Positions 1 through 8,256 of a DNA stretch of 64,000 bases are shown here, piece by piece. A model generated the notes under the pieces. The model saw only the letters and a list, made by a program, of their open reading frames with translations. It was not told the DNA's origin and did not search any database. A program made the translations under genes and the position numbers. The stretch's first letter is position 1, and each line of letters begins with the position of its first letter. Location: assembly GCF_001436255.1 (NCBI RefSeq), contig NZ_AZEI01000083.1, positions 40,125 through 104,124 of the forward strand. Direction: 5' to 3'. This stretch comes from Lentilactobacillus rapi DSM 19907 = JCM 15042. Lineage in GTDB: Bacteria; Bacillota; Bacilli; Lactobacillales; Lactobacillaceae.

Positions 1-95
1 AAGTCGTCGACAAGAGCCAGAAAGCTGTGGACGCTAAGCTGAATAGCTACGTTGACGAATTGGATAAGTTGATTGATAAATTAATTAATAACTAA
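1..95 (+). CDS. C-terminal fragment of an unidentified protein
   Basis: The window opens inside an open frame (codons in phase with position 3) that ends at TAA 93-95 and gives the last ~30 residues of a protein. The tail is charged and heptad-like (Lys/Asp/Leu/Val rich, ending in DKLINN), which suggests an amphipathic helix or coiled coil. Nothing more can be said about function because the body of the gene lies outside the window. It is followed by ~120 bp without a gene and then by palindromic elements. Confidence 0.5.
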   Translation, partial: VVDKSQKAVDAKLNSYVDELDKLIDKLINN

Positions 96-218
96 TGAGC
101 ATTTAAAGATAAATGAGATTTGATTACAGCCTGCTGGTGATGACTGTTAATCGGATCTTTTTTTATTTGGCGGAGGTTAGGCCTGCGTTGTGGGGTGGAT
201 ACTGGTAGAATGGAAGGG

Positions 219-466
219 TTAGAGGACAGCTCCGTAAAGCTGGGGCTTGCACCTAAGCACCTACTGCAAAAATTCCAGAACCAGGATTTCCCCAGTAGGA
301 GACTTAGGTTTCAGTCCCAAACCGCTTTACTACACCCACTTTTTTTAGGACAGATCTGTAAAGCAGCAATCTGCATGTAAGCACCCCGAATAAAAATTCC
401 AAAAACCAGAATTTCTATTCGAGGAGACTTACATACCGATTGCTAACCACTTTACTACGCTCACTT
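219..466 (+). repeat. two tandem copies of the nested palindromic element
   Basis: Two copies (219-340 and 345-466) of the ~120-bp element that recurs through the window. Each starts with a TTAGGACAG-like box, passes through successive paired arms, and ends with CRCYCACT. The arms of each copy pair with themselves. The CACT end of the second copy lies 22 bp before the TTG start of the secreted protein at 488, with only the Shine-Dalgarno between. An ORF of 61 codons crosses the first copy but is judged a by-product. Confidence 0.85.
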
Positions 467-487
467 ATCTTTTAGGAGGATATTCCA

Positions 488-1303
488 TTGAAATCAGTAA
501 CAAAGATTAAGCTCACAACCGGTGCCCTATTGTTCCTTGGGGTAACATTATTCCAAGCTCAACCGGCTCAGGCTAAAATCAGCAAAAATAGTTTTGTCGT
601 TACCAAACAAACCATCAAAACGACTAATAGCAAGAAACAGGTTAAAATAACTATTCCTAAGAACACACCATTACAAGTTGGTGGTGTCAAAACCATTGCT
701 GGCAAGAAGTACGTTTATACCGACGTTGAACGATTGAGTTATAACCTGCGAAAACCGTTGCTCTCGTCAAAAGCCACCAGCACCATTTCACGGTGGCTAC
801 CAGCCACTAAGGCCACTTTTAAGCAGATTGAAAAGCCAGTTTATTTAGACTACTACGCCGCCCAATCCGATGGCAAACGATCGTTGAAGAAGGTCAAAAC
901 CGAGACTGGCAACCTTTGGAAGGGTTACATTGTCCCTGCCGACTATGCTTCTCAAACCAACACGAGAATTCGAGTGACGACCGATGGTTATTTAGAATAC
1001 TACGAAAATTCACCGTATATCTTCAAAGTTTCACCACAGCCAACTACCAGTGTTAAAGTCCAAAGCGCGACCCACCCAACCAGCAGCGGTAAGACCATTT
1101 TGAACTTCAAAACGGATGTGGCTCAACTGCCATTTGTTAAGCTGAGCCAAAACCATTACCAGCTCACCATTCAAGGAACCTCATACGGTAACGTGACGGT
1201 CATCCCAAATGACGAAGATGTCCAAAAGGTACTGACCAGCTGGGTTTCACGGATTAATAAAGAAGACTGGTTTGAAATTAATAGTGTCAGCAACTTTAAA
1301 TAA
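488..1303 (+). CDS. secreted protein of unknown function, paralogue A
   Basis: A 271-residue protein starting at TTG 488, chosen because AGGAGG lies at 475-480 with 7 bp spacing. Residues 1-29 form a classical signal peptide (Lys-rich start, hydrophobic core LLFLGVTLF, cleavage after AQA). The mature part has no motif I recognise and no LPXTG or membrane anchor, so it is probably released or loosely wall-bound. It shares segments with the next gene: TKQTI.TTN near residue 40, an ITIPK segment, and DGYLEYY or DGYLEYF later on. The pair therefore arose by tandem duplication. It is separated from the next gene by 13 bp and is probably co-transcribed. Function unknown. Confidence 0.85.
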   Translation: MKSVTKIKLTTGALLFLGVTLFQAQPAQAKISKNSFVVTKQTIKTTNSKKQVKITIPKNTPLQVGGVKTIAGKKYVYTDVERLSYNLRKPLLSSKATSTISRWLPATKATFKQIEKPVYLDYYAAQSDGKRSLKKVKTETGNLWKGYIVPADYASQTNTRIRVTTDGYLEYYENSPYIFKVSPQPTTSVKVQSATHPTSSGKTILNFKTDVAQLPFVKLSQNHYQLTIQGTSYGNVTVIPNDEDVQKVLTSWVSRINKEDWFEINSVSNFK

Positions 1304-1316
1304 GGGGGCAAGGAAC

Positions 1317-2147
1317 TTGATAACAACTAAACAAATCAAAAAAGCTGGTCTGGCATTGGCAGTGGCGTTATTTGCAACAATCAGTTTCACCACCGCAACA
1401 TTCGCCAGCAGTCAATATTTAACCAGCAAGTCTCATAATTTATTTTTGGAAACAAAACAGACCATCCATACGACCAACGCCTATTTTAAGGATATTCCCA
1501 TTACGATTCCAAAAGGCACCGTCTTTAACGCCGGCTCAATTGGCAAGGGTGTTACAACTGGCAAACCATACGTCAACATTAACATGGATAACCTCCGCTG
1601 GCCGCTGCGAAAAGTGGTCGATGAGTCCAAACATAATCAACAGATGACCACTTACATTTGGGCGAAAAAGAGCCTCTTCAAAATCGTGAAGCAACCCAAT
1701 TACCTCGCCTATACCAAAACACCAGATAATTACACTCAGGATCCTTACGTGTGGGAAGGCAATAAGGCCCTGCCAAGTGACCAATTCTTGTCGAAGCAGA
1801 ATGCCTTTCGAGTCACTGACGACGGTTACCTGGAATATTTCACCGGTATCACCCGATACACAGATGGTGACGCCAAGCCAGCTGACTATGCCAAGCTCCA
1901 AAAGTTCGTTAAGAAAGGCAACACCTCGTACTTCTACACCAAGACCGAAGTTTCCGGCTTACCAATGACCAAAATCAGTAGCACCGGCAAGTACCGTTAC
2001 CGTCTGAAAATGACCAAGACCAACCACTACTTGGCTACGGTGAACCATTCGAAAGTTCAAAAGTATGGCAGTAACACGGTTATCTCTGTCAGGTATAACG
2101 TTGGTGGCAAAGACTTTTATGTGGGGAGTATGACCGTTTATCCGTAA
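1317..2147 (+). CDS. secreted protein of unknown function, paralogue B
   Basis: A 276-residue protein. The frame is open from 1272, but I place the start at TTG 1317: AAGGGGG lies 8 bp upstream and the protein then begins directly with a signal peptide (ITTKQIKKAGLALAVALFATISF, cleavage near TFAS). The mature region resembles the preceding protein (TKQTIHTTN, ITIPKGT, a DNLRWPLRK segment matching ERLSYNLRK, DGYLEYF), so the two are a tandem duplicate pair. No catalytic motif or cell-wall anchor is visible. Transcription probably ends at the hairpin at 2251-2297, shared with the convergent gene. Confidence 0.85.
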   Translation: MITTKQIKKAGLALAVALFATISFTTATFASSQYLTSKSHNLFLETKQTIHTTNAYFKDIPITIPKGTVFNAGSIGKGVTTGKPYVNINMDNLRWPLRKVVDESKHNQQMTTYIWAKKSLFKIVKQPNYLAYTKTPDNYTQDPYVWEGNKALPSDQFLSKQNAFRVTDDGYLEYFTGITRYTDGDAKPADYAKLQKFVKKGNTSYFYTKTEVSGLPMTKISSTGKYRYRLKMTKTNHYLATVNHSKVQKYGSNTVISVRYNVGGKDFYVGSMTVYP

Positions 2148-2250
2148 AATGGCGAGTAATGCTTCTTTGGATAAATTGATCCAGGTAGCGTCTGAATTAG
2201 CAGTTTTTAACCAATATCTGATTCACTTACTTCGAAAAGTTAGCGATCAT

Positions 2251-2297
2251 AAAAGGCATCCGAACAAATCCAATAAGATTTGCTTTAGATGCCTTTT
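2251..2297. terminator. bidirectional terminator between convergent genes
   Basis: AAAAGGCATC and GATGCCTTTT form a 10-bp stem flanking an inner CAAATC/GATTTG stem. A-tract and T-tract on either side allow use from both strands, which fits the convergent genes ending at 2147 and 2318. Confidence 0.8.
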
Positions 2298-2317
2298 AAT
2301 CAAGCGTAAATTAAATG

Positions 2318-3625
2318 TTACTTAGTAACTGTGACCGATATTGTCTTACTCGTGGATAATCCATAAGAATCGATTACATACTTAGCGTGGTACGTTCCGT
2401 ACCACATGCTGCCGGTAGTGGCATCACCACTAATTTGTATTTTTGAAGTTGCATCATTTCCCATTGCGTCAGTGGCAGTAACTCCGATTTTAGGATCATA
2501 GGAATCCACCTGTCCCAGTTCCATGCGTAATTGCTTATCCGTGGCACCATTAATCATAGGTTCCTGCCGCCAATTCAAATCAATCGTAATAACATTTTTA
2601 TCCTTATCGAACGAAACATTAACGTTAGCATAATACTTTGGTGTCGTGCTAGTAGTTACTAACTGTCCGTTTCCCAGGGCTGATAACTTATCAACTGCAC
2701 TGCTGGGATCCTTGGTCACATCATTTAGTGCGTTGGCATACTCTTGCTGATATTCCTTAATAATTGCATCGGATGCTTCTTTCTTTTGGGTACCAATTCG
2801 AGAATGAACAACGTAGTTAATCGTAAGTTCATTTTTTGCAGGAACTGTTACCGTTTTCGTCACCGTATTAGTGACTGTATTGGTCACAACCGTTGGATTA
2901 GGATTAATTACAGTCGGATTTGTGGTAGGCGTCGTCGTAATCTTGGATAACGCATTCCGATTAATCCAACCGTTAAATTCTGGATGGGTCTCATCAGTCA
3001 CATAATAGTATGTGTTGTAATATTGGCGGGTTTGTTGTTTTGCAGCCGTCACTGCCAACTTATCACTCCCATAAGCACTGGAATCTTTAGTATGGATTTT
3101 AGCGTGATATTTTGACCACGGAATGCTTTCCCACGTATTATCTGTTCCACCATTACCTGAATTTTTTAACTGGAACTGGGAATTCTTAATATCGTCGGAT
3201 AATGTAACAACCTTAGTAGTTTGGGCAGATTTAATCCCACCTTGATAGGTATTTTTGACTCTGCCACCGTAAATCCAGCCTCGCCACTTACCTTCAAACG
3301 ATACCACCTTATAATACACTTGGTGTTTGTTCGTGACGGCCATCCGATAGACATCAAAGAAATCTTTAGCTCGCTGCGAATTCTTTAACTTCTTCAACTG
3401 AGTCTTTGAAGTAACCTGCTTGGCATTTTTTAAAACCCCTGCCTTGGTATAAATCTTGTTTTTCCCAGTCAACGCAACGTTCTTACTATCGACATTAGCA
3501 GATGTAATAGTAACATTAGAAACTACCTTGGTAGCCTTGGCTGATGCTTGTTGACTAGTGGCAAACATGAATATCCCGGCAGCAACTCCACCTAAGACAA
3601 GCCCCATTTTCCCAAATCTAATCAT
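2318..3625 (-). CDS. secreted surface protein with SH3-like (GW-type) repeats
   Basis: 435 residues with an N-terminal signal peptide (hydrophobic segment LVLGGVAAGIFMFA, cleavage near ASA). Two SH3-like modules follow, at about residues 65-130 (ending WRGWIYGGRV) and 165-235 (ending FNGWINRNALS). Their YYKV/YYVT plus GWI pattern is typical of GW/SH3b wall-binding modules. A Thr/Val/Asn-rich linker (repeated NTVT/KTVT) leads to a C-terminal domain of ~170 residues that I do not recognise. There is no LPXTG motif, so non-covalent wall binding is the likely mode of display. The partner or substrate is unknown. Confidence 0.8.
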   Translation of the reverse strand: MIRFGKMGLVLGGVAAGIFMFATSQQASAKATKVVSNVTITSANVDSKNVALTGKNKIYTKAGVLKNAKQVTSKTQLKKLKNSQRAKDFFDVYRMAVTNKHQVYYKVVSFEGKWRGWIYGGRVKNTYQGGIKSAQTTKVVTLSDDIKNSQFQLKNSGNGGTDNTWESIPWSKYHAKIHTKDSSAYGSDKLAVTAAKQQTRQYYNTYYYVTDETHPEFNGWINRNALSKITTTPTTNPTVINPNPTVVTNTVTNTVTKTVTVPAKNELTINYVVHSRIGTQKKEASDAIIKEYQQEYANALNDVTKDPSSAVDKLSALGNGQLVTTSTTPKYYANVNVSFDKDKNVITIDLNWRQEPMINGATDKQLRMELGQVDSYDPKIGVTATDAMGNDATSKIQISGDATTGSMWYGTYHAKYVIDSYGLSTSKTISVTVTK

Positions 3626-3838
3626 ATCATTATCCCCCTCTTGATGCTTGTAGCTTTAATTATTAATTGTATATCCATATTATCATACTGAAGCTTAAAT
3701 GGTTGATTAACGCTTGCTAATTATTCTCTACAGTATTCCAAAGACGGTCTTAAAATAATCAACCAAAATTCTGCGTAATTAATAACTATATGGGTAACAA
3801 GTAATCATCCTAGATACGAATCACAGGAGTGGCATAAT

Positions 3839-4168
3839 TTGGCAAAACAAACGATCTACCACGCAACGGCAGTTTCCGACTGGCAAAAGATTCAGGCAAA
3901 CGGCCTTAAAATTCCTGCAATCGATTGGGCTCACTTTTACACGGATGGGAATCGGAAAAAGCCCGGCAGTCTTGGATATGGCCTTTATGGATTTTGGAAT
4001 GATCCAGAACTGACTAAGCAGTTTATCTCAAAAAAACCAAATTTGAAGGAATATGCTATCATTAGATTGACTTTGGAGGTTGAAGAAAAACACGTGTTGA
4101 ATTTGTATGACCGTTTACGTGATATAACCTTCTTTCGAAACTTTATATTGAATCCTGATTTAAGCTGA
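3839..4168 (+). CDS. small protein resembling ADP-ribosyltransferase-fold proteins, possibly truncated
   Basis: 109 residues from TTG 3839, with AGGAG at 3825-3829. The N-terminus (IYHATAVSDWQKIQANGLKI) and the following LGYGLYGF segment match the H-(A/G)T...I...G pattern and glycine-aromatic strand of ART/PARP-like toxin folds; this is a fold-level impression, not a family match. The ORF ends soon after FFRNFILNPDLS, and the next ~150 bp contain a decayed copy of its LKEYAIIRL segment, so the gene may be shortened. No signal peptide and no clear partner gene. Function unknown. Confidence 0.5.
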   Translation: MAKQTIYHATAVSDWQKIQANGLKIPAIDWAHFYTDGNRKKPGSLGYGLYGFWNDPELTKQFISKKPNLKEYAIIRLTLEVEEKHVLNLYDRLRDITFFRNFILNPDLS

Positions 4169-4228
4169 AGCGAAATCAAAGAGAGAAGCTAAAGAACAAT
4201 GAAGCTACGGTCAACCATATGAAGATCA

Positions 4229-4296
4229 AAAATAACTATAAATGATTATCCCCAGGTCTGAAAGAGTATGCTATGATTAAGCTAATTACGGGATAG
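4229..4296 (+). pseudogene. decayed duplicate fragment of the preceding ORF
   Basis: In the frame containing 4258-4260 the sequence reads LKEYAMIKLI between two stop codons, matching LKEYAIIRLT of the upstream ORF. It is short, has stops on both sides and no start or Shine-Dalgarno sequence, so it looks like the remnant of a duplicated or longer ancestral gene. Confidence 0.45.
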
Positions 4297-4389
4297 AACA
4301 GCTACCTACATGAGGTTACTGCCCCTCTCAAACAAGTGGCTAGTCTAGTACCAGCATCATATTAACAATTATGAATTGGAGCGAATAAT

Positions 4390-4542
4390 ATGATTACATT
4401 CAATGCTTTAAATGATCAGGCACGCAAAACCATCGATAAAATGATCTCACAAGTTACGATTGGGAACTCAGCCGATCCTGCCGTCAAGAAGATGAAAAAG
4501 AAACTAGCAGCTGAAAAGAAGAAGAATTCTACAACCAAATAA
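4390..4542 (+). CDS. small basic protein, unknown function
   Basis: A 50-residue ORF from ATG 4390 with GGAG at 4378-4381 (8 bp spacing), followed directly by a strong terminator. The product is charged, with a helix-like N-terminal half ([16 protein letters not shown]) and a Lys/Glu-rich tail ([14 protein letters not shown]). No membrane segment. The good ribosome site and dedicated terminator argue that it is expressed. I do not recognise the family. Confidence 0.55.
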
Positions 4543-4558
4543 TCATTTCTGTTAACTT

Positions 4559-4596
4559 AAAAGGACCTGACAATGTTGAATTGCAGGTCCTTTTAA
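4559..4596 (+). terminator. rho-independent terminator
   Basis: AAAAGGACCTG pairs with CAGGTCCTTTT (11 bp) around a 14-nt loop. It lies 17 bp after the small ORF ending at 4542. Confidence 0.85.
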
Positions 4597-4709
4597 GTGT
4601 ATATTTTATTGAGCTTATGACTACTAGGAAATGATGGTGATCCAATGGGCGCACAATTCGTGTCAAGCTTACTTGGCGTGTGCGTGTACGGCTTTCAATG
4701 TTACATAGG

Positions 4710-5085
4710 TTAGGATAACTCCACGAAACAGGAACTTGTACATAACCCCGCCATTAATCCAAAACCAAGAGAATTGACTTGCTACATAGATTAGGACAGC
4801 TCCGCAAAGCAATAACCTGCACATAAGCACCTCAACCATAAATCCCCCAAAAGCCGGGAATTTCTTGGCATCATTGCCGAATGGTGCTCCGCAAAGCAGA
4901 AGTTTGCACATAAGCCCCGCCCGACATAAATCCAAAACCAAGAGAATTGACTTGCTACATAGATTAGGACAGCTCCGCAAAGCAATAACCTGCACATAAG
5001 CACCTCAACCATAAATCCCCAAAAGCCGGGAATTTATGGTTGAGGAGACTTATGCTCCGGTTATTAACCGCTTTGCTGCGCACAC
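4710..5085 (+). repeat. rearranged cluster of palindromic elements with a direct duplication
   Basis: One complete copy at about 4962-5085 (arms CTCAACCATAAAT and ATTTATGGTTGAG) is preceded by three incomplete ones. Two segments of ~103 bp (4761-4863 and 4934-5035), from AAAACCAAGAGAATTGAC to GCCGGGAATTT, are nearly identical and offset by 173 bp. This is an internal direct duplication of the left half. The CACT end lies 5 bp from the stop codon of the MHS transporter gene. Two minus-strand ORFs of 73 and 108 codons here are repeat artefacts. Confidence 0.8.
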
Positions 5086-5089
5086 TACA

Positions 5090-6409
5090 CTACTTTGTAT
5101 AATCAATTCCCTTAGTTTCCTTAGTAAAGAACAGGGCAATCATTGAAACCACCGCCATGATCGCTAAATAGTAACCAACGGCATGGATTCCCCACTCTGC
5201 AACCAACCAGGAAGCAATCGTTGGGGCGAAAGCTGCTCCGACAATTGCGGACATATTATAAGCAATTCCCGCACCAGAATAACGCGTGTTAGTTGGGAAC
5301 AATTCTGGGAGTAATGCCCCCACAGGCCCATAGACGATTCCCATTGCCACAAAACCAACTAGCAAGAAGAAGAGGCTCCCCCATACATTATGCTGGCCTT
5401 GGAAGAAGAATGGGAAGATAAATGCAAAGGCCACGATGACAACCGTTCCGGTTAACAGCACTTTTCGGCGACCAAATTTATCAGATAAGATTGAAGAATA
5501 AACAATCATCCCGCCAAATGCAATAACGGATCCCATCAATAGTAACAAGAATTCTTTATTATCAAATCCAAGCGCGGTCGTCGCGTAACTCAATGACCAA
5601 GTTGACAATAGGAAGAAGAATGTGTAAGAAACGGCCATTGCCATCGTTCCTTGAAGAACTTGGCGCCAGTTCTTGGCAAATACTTCAACCAGCGGCGCTT
5701 TTTGAACTTCATCACGTTGTTGAGCCAAGCGGAACAATGGGGTCTCCTGCATTCTGCGGCGAACCCAGAGACCAACGACAACCAGAATAGCTGAAGCCAG
5801 GAACGGAATCCGCCATCCAAATGAGGCCATTTGTGATTGGCTAAGTGTTGATTCCAAGATATAGTACAGCCCATTACTAAGGAAGAACCCAATTGGGGCA
5901 CCCAGCTCGGTAAAGGAACCGAACAATGCGCGTTTACCTTTAGGGGCATTTTCAGTGGCAACTAAAACGGCACCTGACCATTCACCGCCCAAGCCGATCC
6001 CTTGAATGAAGCGGGCTAAACAGAGTAAAACAATTGAGGCCATCCCGATTGCCTTAAATCCGGGGAGAAATCCGATGGCAACCGTTGATAGGCCCATCAT
6101 TAATAATGAAACAACTAAGGCCCGTTTACGACCTAATTTATCGCCAAAGTGACCAAACAATAATGATCCCAGCGGCCGAGCCACAAAAGCAACGCCGAAA
6201 GTCAGTAAACTCAAAATCATGGCAATCGTTGGTGTTACGTTTGGGAAAAAGACGTTCGGGAAATAAGTTGCTGCGGCAGTTCCATATGCGTAAAAATCAA
6301 AAAATTCAATAGCCGTTCCAATCATTGATGCCATAATAACGGTCTTAATTGGGTCTCTTTCCAGTTTGGTTGCTTTTGTTGCGGTGTATGTAGTCGGTGT
6401 TTCTTCCAT
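5090..6409 (-). CDS. MFS transporter, metabolite:H+ symporter (MHS) family
   Basis: 439 residues. An upstream in-frame GTG overlaps the Shine-Dalgarno (AAGGAGTG), so I use ATG 6409, 8 bp from AAGGAG. Twelve hydrophobic segments; the first carries the MHS-typical IGTAIEFFDFYAYGTAAA, and the loop 2-3 motif is GHFGDKLGRKRA near residue 90. ProP/ShiA-type members move osmolytes, dicarboxylates or shikimate-type acids with protons; the substrate here cannot be deduced. Palindromic elements lie at both ends: one 5 bp after the stop and two in the leader. Confidence 0.85.
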   Translation of the reverse strand: MEETPTTYTATKATKLERDPIKTVIMASMIGTAIEFFDFYAYGTAAATYFPNVFFPNVTPTIAMILSLLTFGVAFVARPLGSLLFGHFGDKLGRKRALVVSLLMMGLSTVAIGFLPGFKAIGMASIVLLCLARFIQGIGLGGEWSGAVLVATENAPKGKRALFGSFTELGAPIGFFLSNGLYYILESTLSQSQMASFGWRIPFLASAILVVVGLWVRRRMQETPLFRLAQQRDEVQKAPLVEVFAKNWRQVLQGTMAMAVSYTFFFLLSTWSLSYATTALGFDNKEFLLLLMGSVIAFGGMIVYSSILSDKFGRRKVLLTGTVVIVAFAFIFPFFFQGQHNVWGSLFFLLVGFVAMGIVYGPVGALLPELFPTNTRYSGAGIAYNMSAIVGAAFAPTIASWLVAEWGIHAVGYYLAIMAVVSMIALFFTKETKGIDYTK

Positions 6410-6427
6410 AAAATTCACTCCTTATTT

Positions 6428-6672
6428 AGTGAGCGGAACAAAGCGGTTATCAATCGGAGTGTAAGTCTCCTCACTTGAAAATTCACGGGTTGGGAATTTT
6501 CGAGGGAGGTGCTTACATGCAGATTGTTGCTTTGCGCAGCTGTCCTTGTTTAGTGAGCGGAACAAAGCGGTTAGAAACTGGAGCCTAAGTCTCCTTCTGC
6601 AGAAATCCCCGATTTTGGGATTTTTGCAGAAGGTGCTTAGGTGGAAGTTTCTGCTTTGCGCAGCTGTCCTAA
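6428..6672 (-). repeat. two tandem palindromic elements in the MHS transporter leader
   Basis: Copies at 6428-6546 and 6552-6672, read on the minus strand. The second has CTTCTGCA-type arms shared with the copies at 11038 and 22664. The CACT end of the first lies 19 bp before the ATG at 6409. Confidence 0.85.
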
Positions 6673-6718
6673 CGATTGATTGACGAAAAGTTCTGAATAA
6701 TACCATTAATTATTAAAA

Positions 6719-6754
6719 TTAAATGAGAATCATTTCTACTGCAAAGTTTATCAA
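6719..6754 (-). CDS. possible 11-codon leader ORF behind an extended Shine-Dalgarno
   Basis: TTG 6754 follows TAAGGGAGGTGATG, which matches nearly the whole 16S anti-Shine-Dalgarno. It opens an 11-codon frame ending at TAA 6719. A palindrome, AAATGA-GAA-TCATTT (6721-6735), covers its last codons. It sits upstream of the palindromic elements and the MHS transporter, so a regulatory leader is possible. Nothing proves translation. Confidence 0.25.
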   Translation of the reverse strand: MINFAVEMILI

Positions 6755-6773
6755 GCATCACCTCCCTTAAGGC

Positions 6774-6813
6774 TTAAAAAAACACCAAGGCCTGTTTTGA
6801 CAGTCCTTGGTGT
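6774..6813 (-). terminator. terminator after the 21-codon small ORF
   Basis: On the minus strand CACCAAGG-CTG pairs with CAG-CCTTGGTG around a short loop and is followed by seven T. It separates the small ORF at 6864-6929 from the transporter leader. Confidence 0.8.
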
Positions 6814-6863
6814 CTAAACCAATCCTGCCCGCGTCTTGCGGGCATGACAACATTGCCCGCGAT

Positions 6864-6929
6864 CTAAATAATGACGACGATCTGGACGGCAATAATATTT
6901 AAGTTGAAAGTAAGATTAGTTTTTTTCAT
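6864..6929 (-). CDS. small hydrophobic peptide ORF with its own terminator
   Basis: ATG 6929 is preceded by AGAGG (6938-6942, 8 bp spacing) and opens a 21-codon frame with a basic start (MKKT) and a hydrophobic end (NIIAVQIVVII). About 50 bp later comes a strong terminator, with a GC-rich GCGGGCA / TGCCCGC hairpin in between. This could be a leader peptide/attenuator, a short membrane peptide, or a small-RNA unit. Family not recognised. Confidence 0.4.
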   Translation of the reverse strand: MKKTNLTFNLNIIAVQIVVII

Positions 6930-7112
6930 GTCGATTTCCTCTTTTCATGGGTTGAATAAGATATTATCATGTTGATTATGAAAAGTAAATAAGAAAATTA
7001 AAATAATTCAAATTTGCGACAACTTTTTTTGATTTTTCAAGCGCGCTTCCTTTGTATTCCTTTCAAATCAAGGTTAGAATGATAAAGAACCCCGTAGGAG
7101 AGGAATTTGAAT

Positions 7113-7982
7113 ATGAAAACAGCCGTAATAACTGATAGTGCCAGCTATCTTGATAAGGAACTGGCTAATAAATACCGGATCACCGTTTTACCAATCACCG
7201 TGATTTTTGGTCAAACGCAATATCGCGATGGTGTTGATATCACCTCTGAAGCCTTTCTCAAGAAATTGGCTGAAACTGATCAACTGCCGACAACCGCCCA
7301 AGTCACAATGGGCCAGATGCAGGCAGCATTTGACCAACTCAGTGAACAGGGATTCGATGAGGTCATCTGTGTCAATCTGTCCTCTGGGATCACCTCGTTT
7401 TACGAAAACTTGGTTGCCTACAGCCAGCAAGTGACCAATATTAAGGTGTACCCATTCGATTCGAAAATCGCCAGCGCGGGGGAAGCTGACTTGGCACTGC
7501 TTGCCGGCAAGTTGGCACTGGTTGGTGAAAATGCCGCCACCATTATGCCAAAACTAGCCCAATTGAGAGACTCCATTCACGTTTGTCTGGTGGTTGACAG
7601 CTTATCGCATCTCCAGCGAACGGGTCGGATCTCCAACACCTCAGCTTTTTTTGGCAATCTACTGAAAATCAAGCCAATGTTAACTTTCGATGAGGCTGGG
7701 AAAATTGTTCCCTTGGCCAAAGATCGCACGATGAAGCAGTCACTTGAACACATCGTCAAATTCATCACCGAAAGTCAACCTGCCTTTCAGCTGCCGATGA
7801 GAATTTCGGTAGTTGACGCCAACAATCCAAAGCTCAGTGAAGCTTGGGTTAACCGATTCCATGAAGAATTTCCAACCGTCTCCATCAGCACGTATCAAAT
7901 TAGCCCAGCAATCACTGTTCACACTGGTGAAAAAGCCATGGGCGTTGTTTGGGATATTGATTGGGATAAACTTAGCAAGTAA
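7113..7982 (+). CDS. DegV family protein (fatty-acid-binding, FakB-like)
   Basis: 289 residues from ATG 7113; a TTG six bases upstream is in frame but sits too close to AGGAGAGG (7096-7103). The start MKTAVITDSASYL and the segments TTAQVT, LSSGITSFYE, VDSLSHLQRTGRIS and HTGEKAMGVVWD define the DegV fold, where a buried Ser/Thr and His hold the fatty-acid carboxylate. Length is normal for the family. Such proteins present fatty acids to the FakA kinase; no fakA lies nearby. Monocistronic, with a terminator at 7994-8019. Confidence 0.92.
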   Translation: MKTAVITDSASYLDKELANKYRITVLPITVIFGQTQYRDGVDITSEAFLKKLAETDQLPTTAQVTMGQMQAAFDQLSEQGFDEVICVNLSSGITSFYENLVAYSQQVTNIKVYPFDSKIASAGEADLALLAGKLALVGENAATIMPKLAQLRDSIHVCLVVDSLSHLQRTGRISNTSAFFGNLLKIKPMLTFDEAGKIVPLAKDRTMKQSLEHIVKFITESQPAFQLPMRISVVDANNPKLSEAWVNRFHEEFPTVSISTYQISPAITVHTGEKAMGVVWDIDWDKLSK

Positions 7983-7993
7983 CTTGAACCACA

Positions 7994-8019
7994 GCGAGTG
8001 AATTACCACTCGCTTTTTT
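7994..8019 (+). terminator. rho-independent terminator of degV
   Basis: GCGAGTG and CACTCGC form a 7-bp stem with a 6-nt loop, followed by TTTTTT, 11 bp after the stop codon. Confidence 0.88.
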
Positions 8020-8062
8020 GTCGCCCTTTATTGAAATTGGCCACGCACCATTCGCTGAGATT

Positions 8063-8104
8063 TTAAATTTTATGATATTTTAGATAACCTATGATAAAAT
8101 TTAA
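8063..8104 (+). promoter_or_regulatory. AT-rich inverted repeat upstream of the Fic gene
   Basis: TTAAATTTTAT (8063-8073) and ATAAAATTTAA (8094-8104) are exact inverted copies 20 bp apart within the ~240-bp leader of the Fic gene. It may be an operator or simply AT-rich promoter DNA. No regulator can be assigned. Confidence 0.35.
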
Positions 8105-8256
8105 GTTGAATTTTAAAATATCACCATTTTTTCAAGTCTCGGCATAATATAATTACTAAGAATTGCAAATATGGCTACTATTTCAAAATACACTTAATTC
8201 TAAACTCTCAGGTTTTCAATCATCATCAAAATTCGAAAGCAGAAGGTAAATCAATT

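Noticed and set aside
195..380. 61-codon ORF at the first palindromic elements
   Set aside because: It lies within the repeat, lacks a ribosome site and is explained by the palindromic sequence.
1272..1316. Earlier ATG for secreted paralogue B
   Set aside because: It would overlap the preceding gene and put 15 residues before the signal peptide; TTG 1317 has a good Shine-Dalgarno.
4669..5012. Two Cys/Leu-rich minus-strand ORFs (73 and 108 codons)
   Set aside because: They are translations of duplicated palindromic DNA; the repeated CRLLLCGA-like peptide mirrors the DNA repeat.
6422..6706. 94-codon minus-strand ORF upstream of the MHS transporter
   Set aside because: It runs across two palindromic elements and ends at their border; similar by-products occur at 11246-11452 and 25956-26396.
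6721..6735. AAATGAGAATCATTT as a Fur/Zur box
   Set aside because: The resemblance covers only part of a 19-bp Fur site and no metal-uptake gene follows it.
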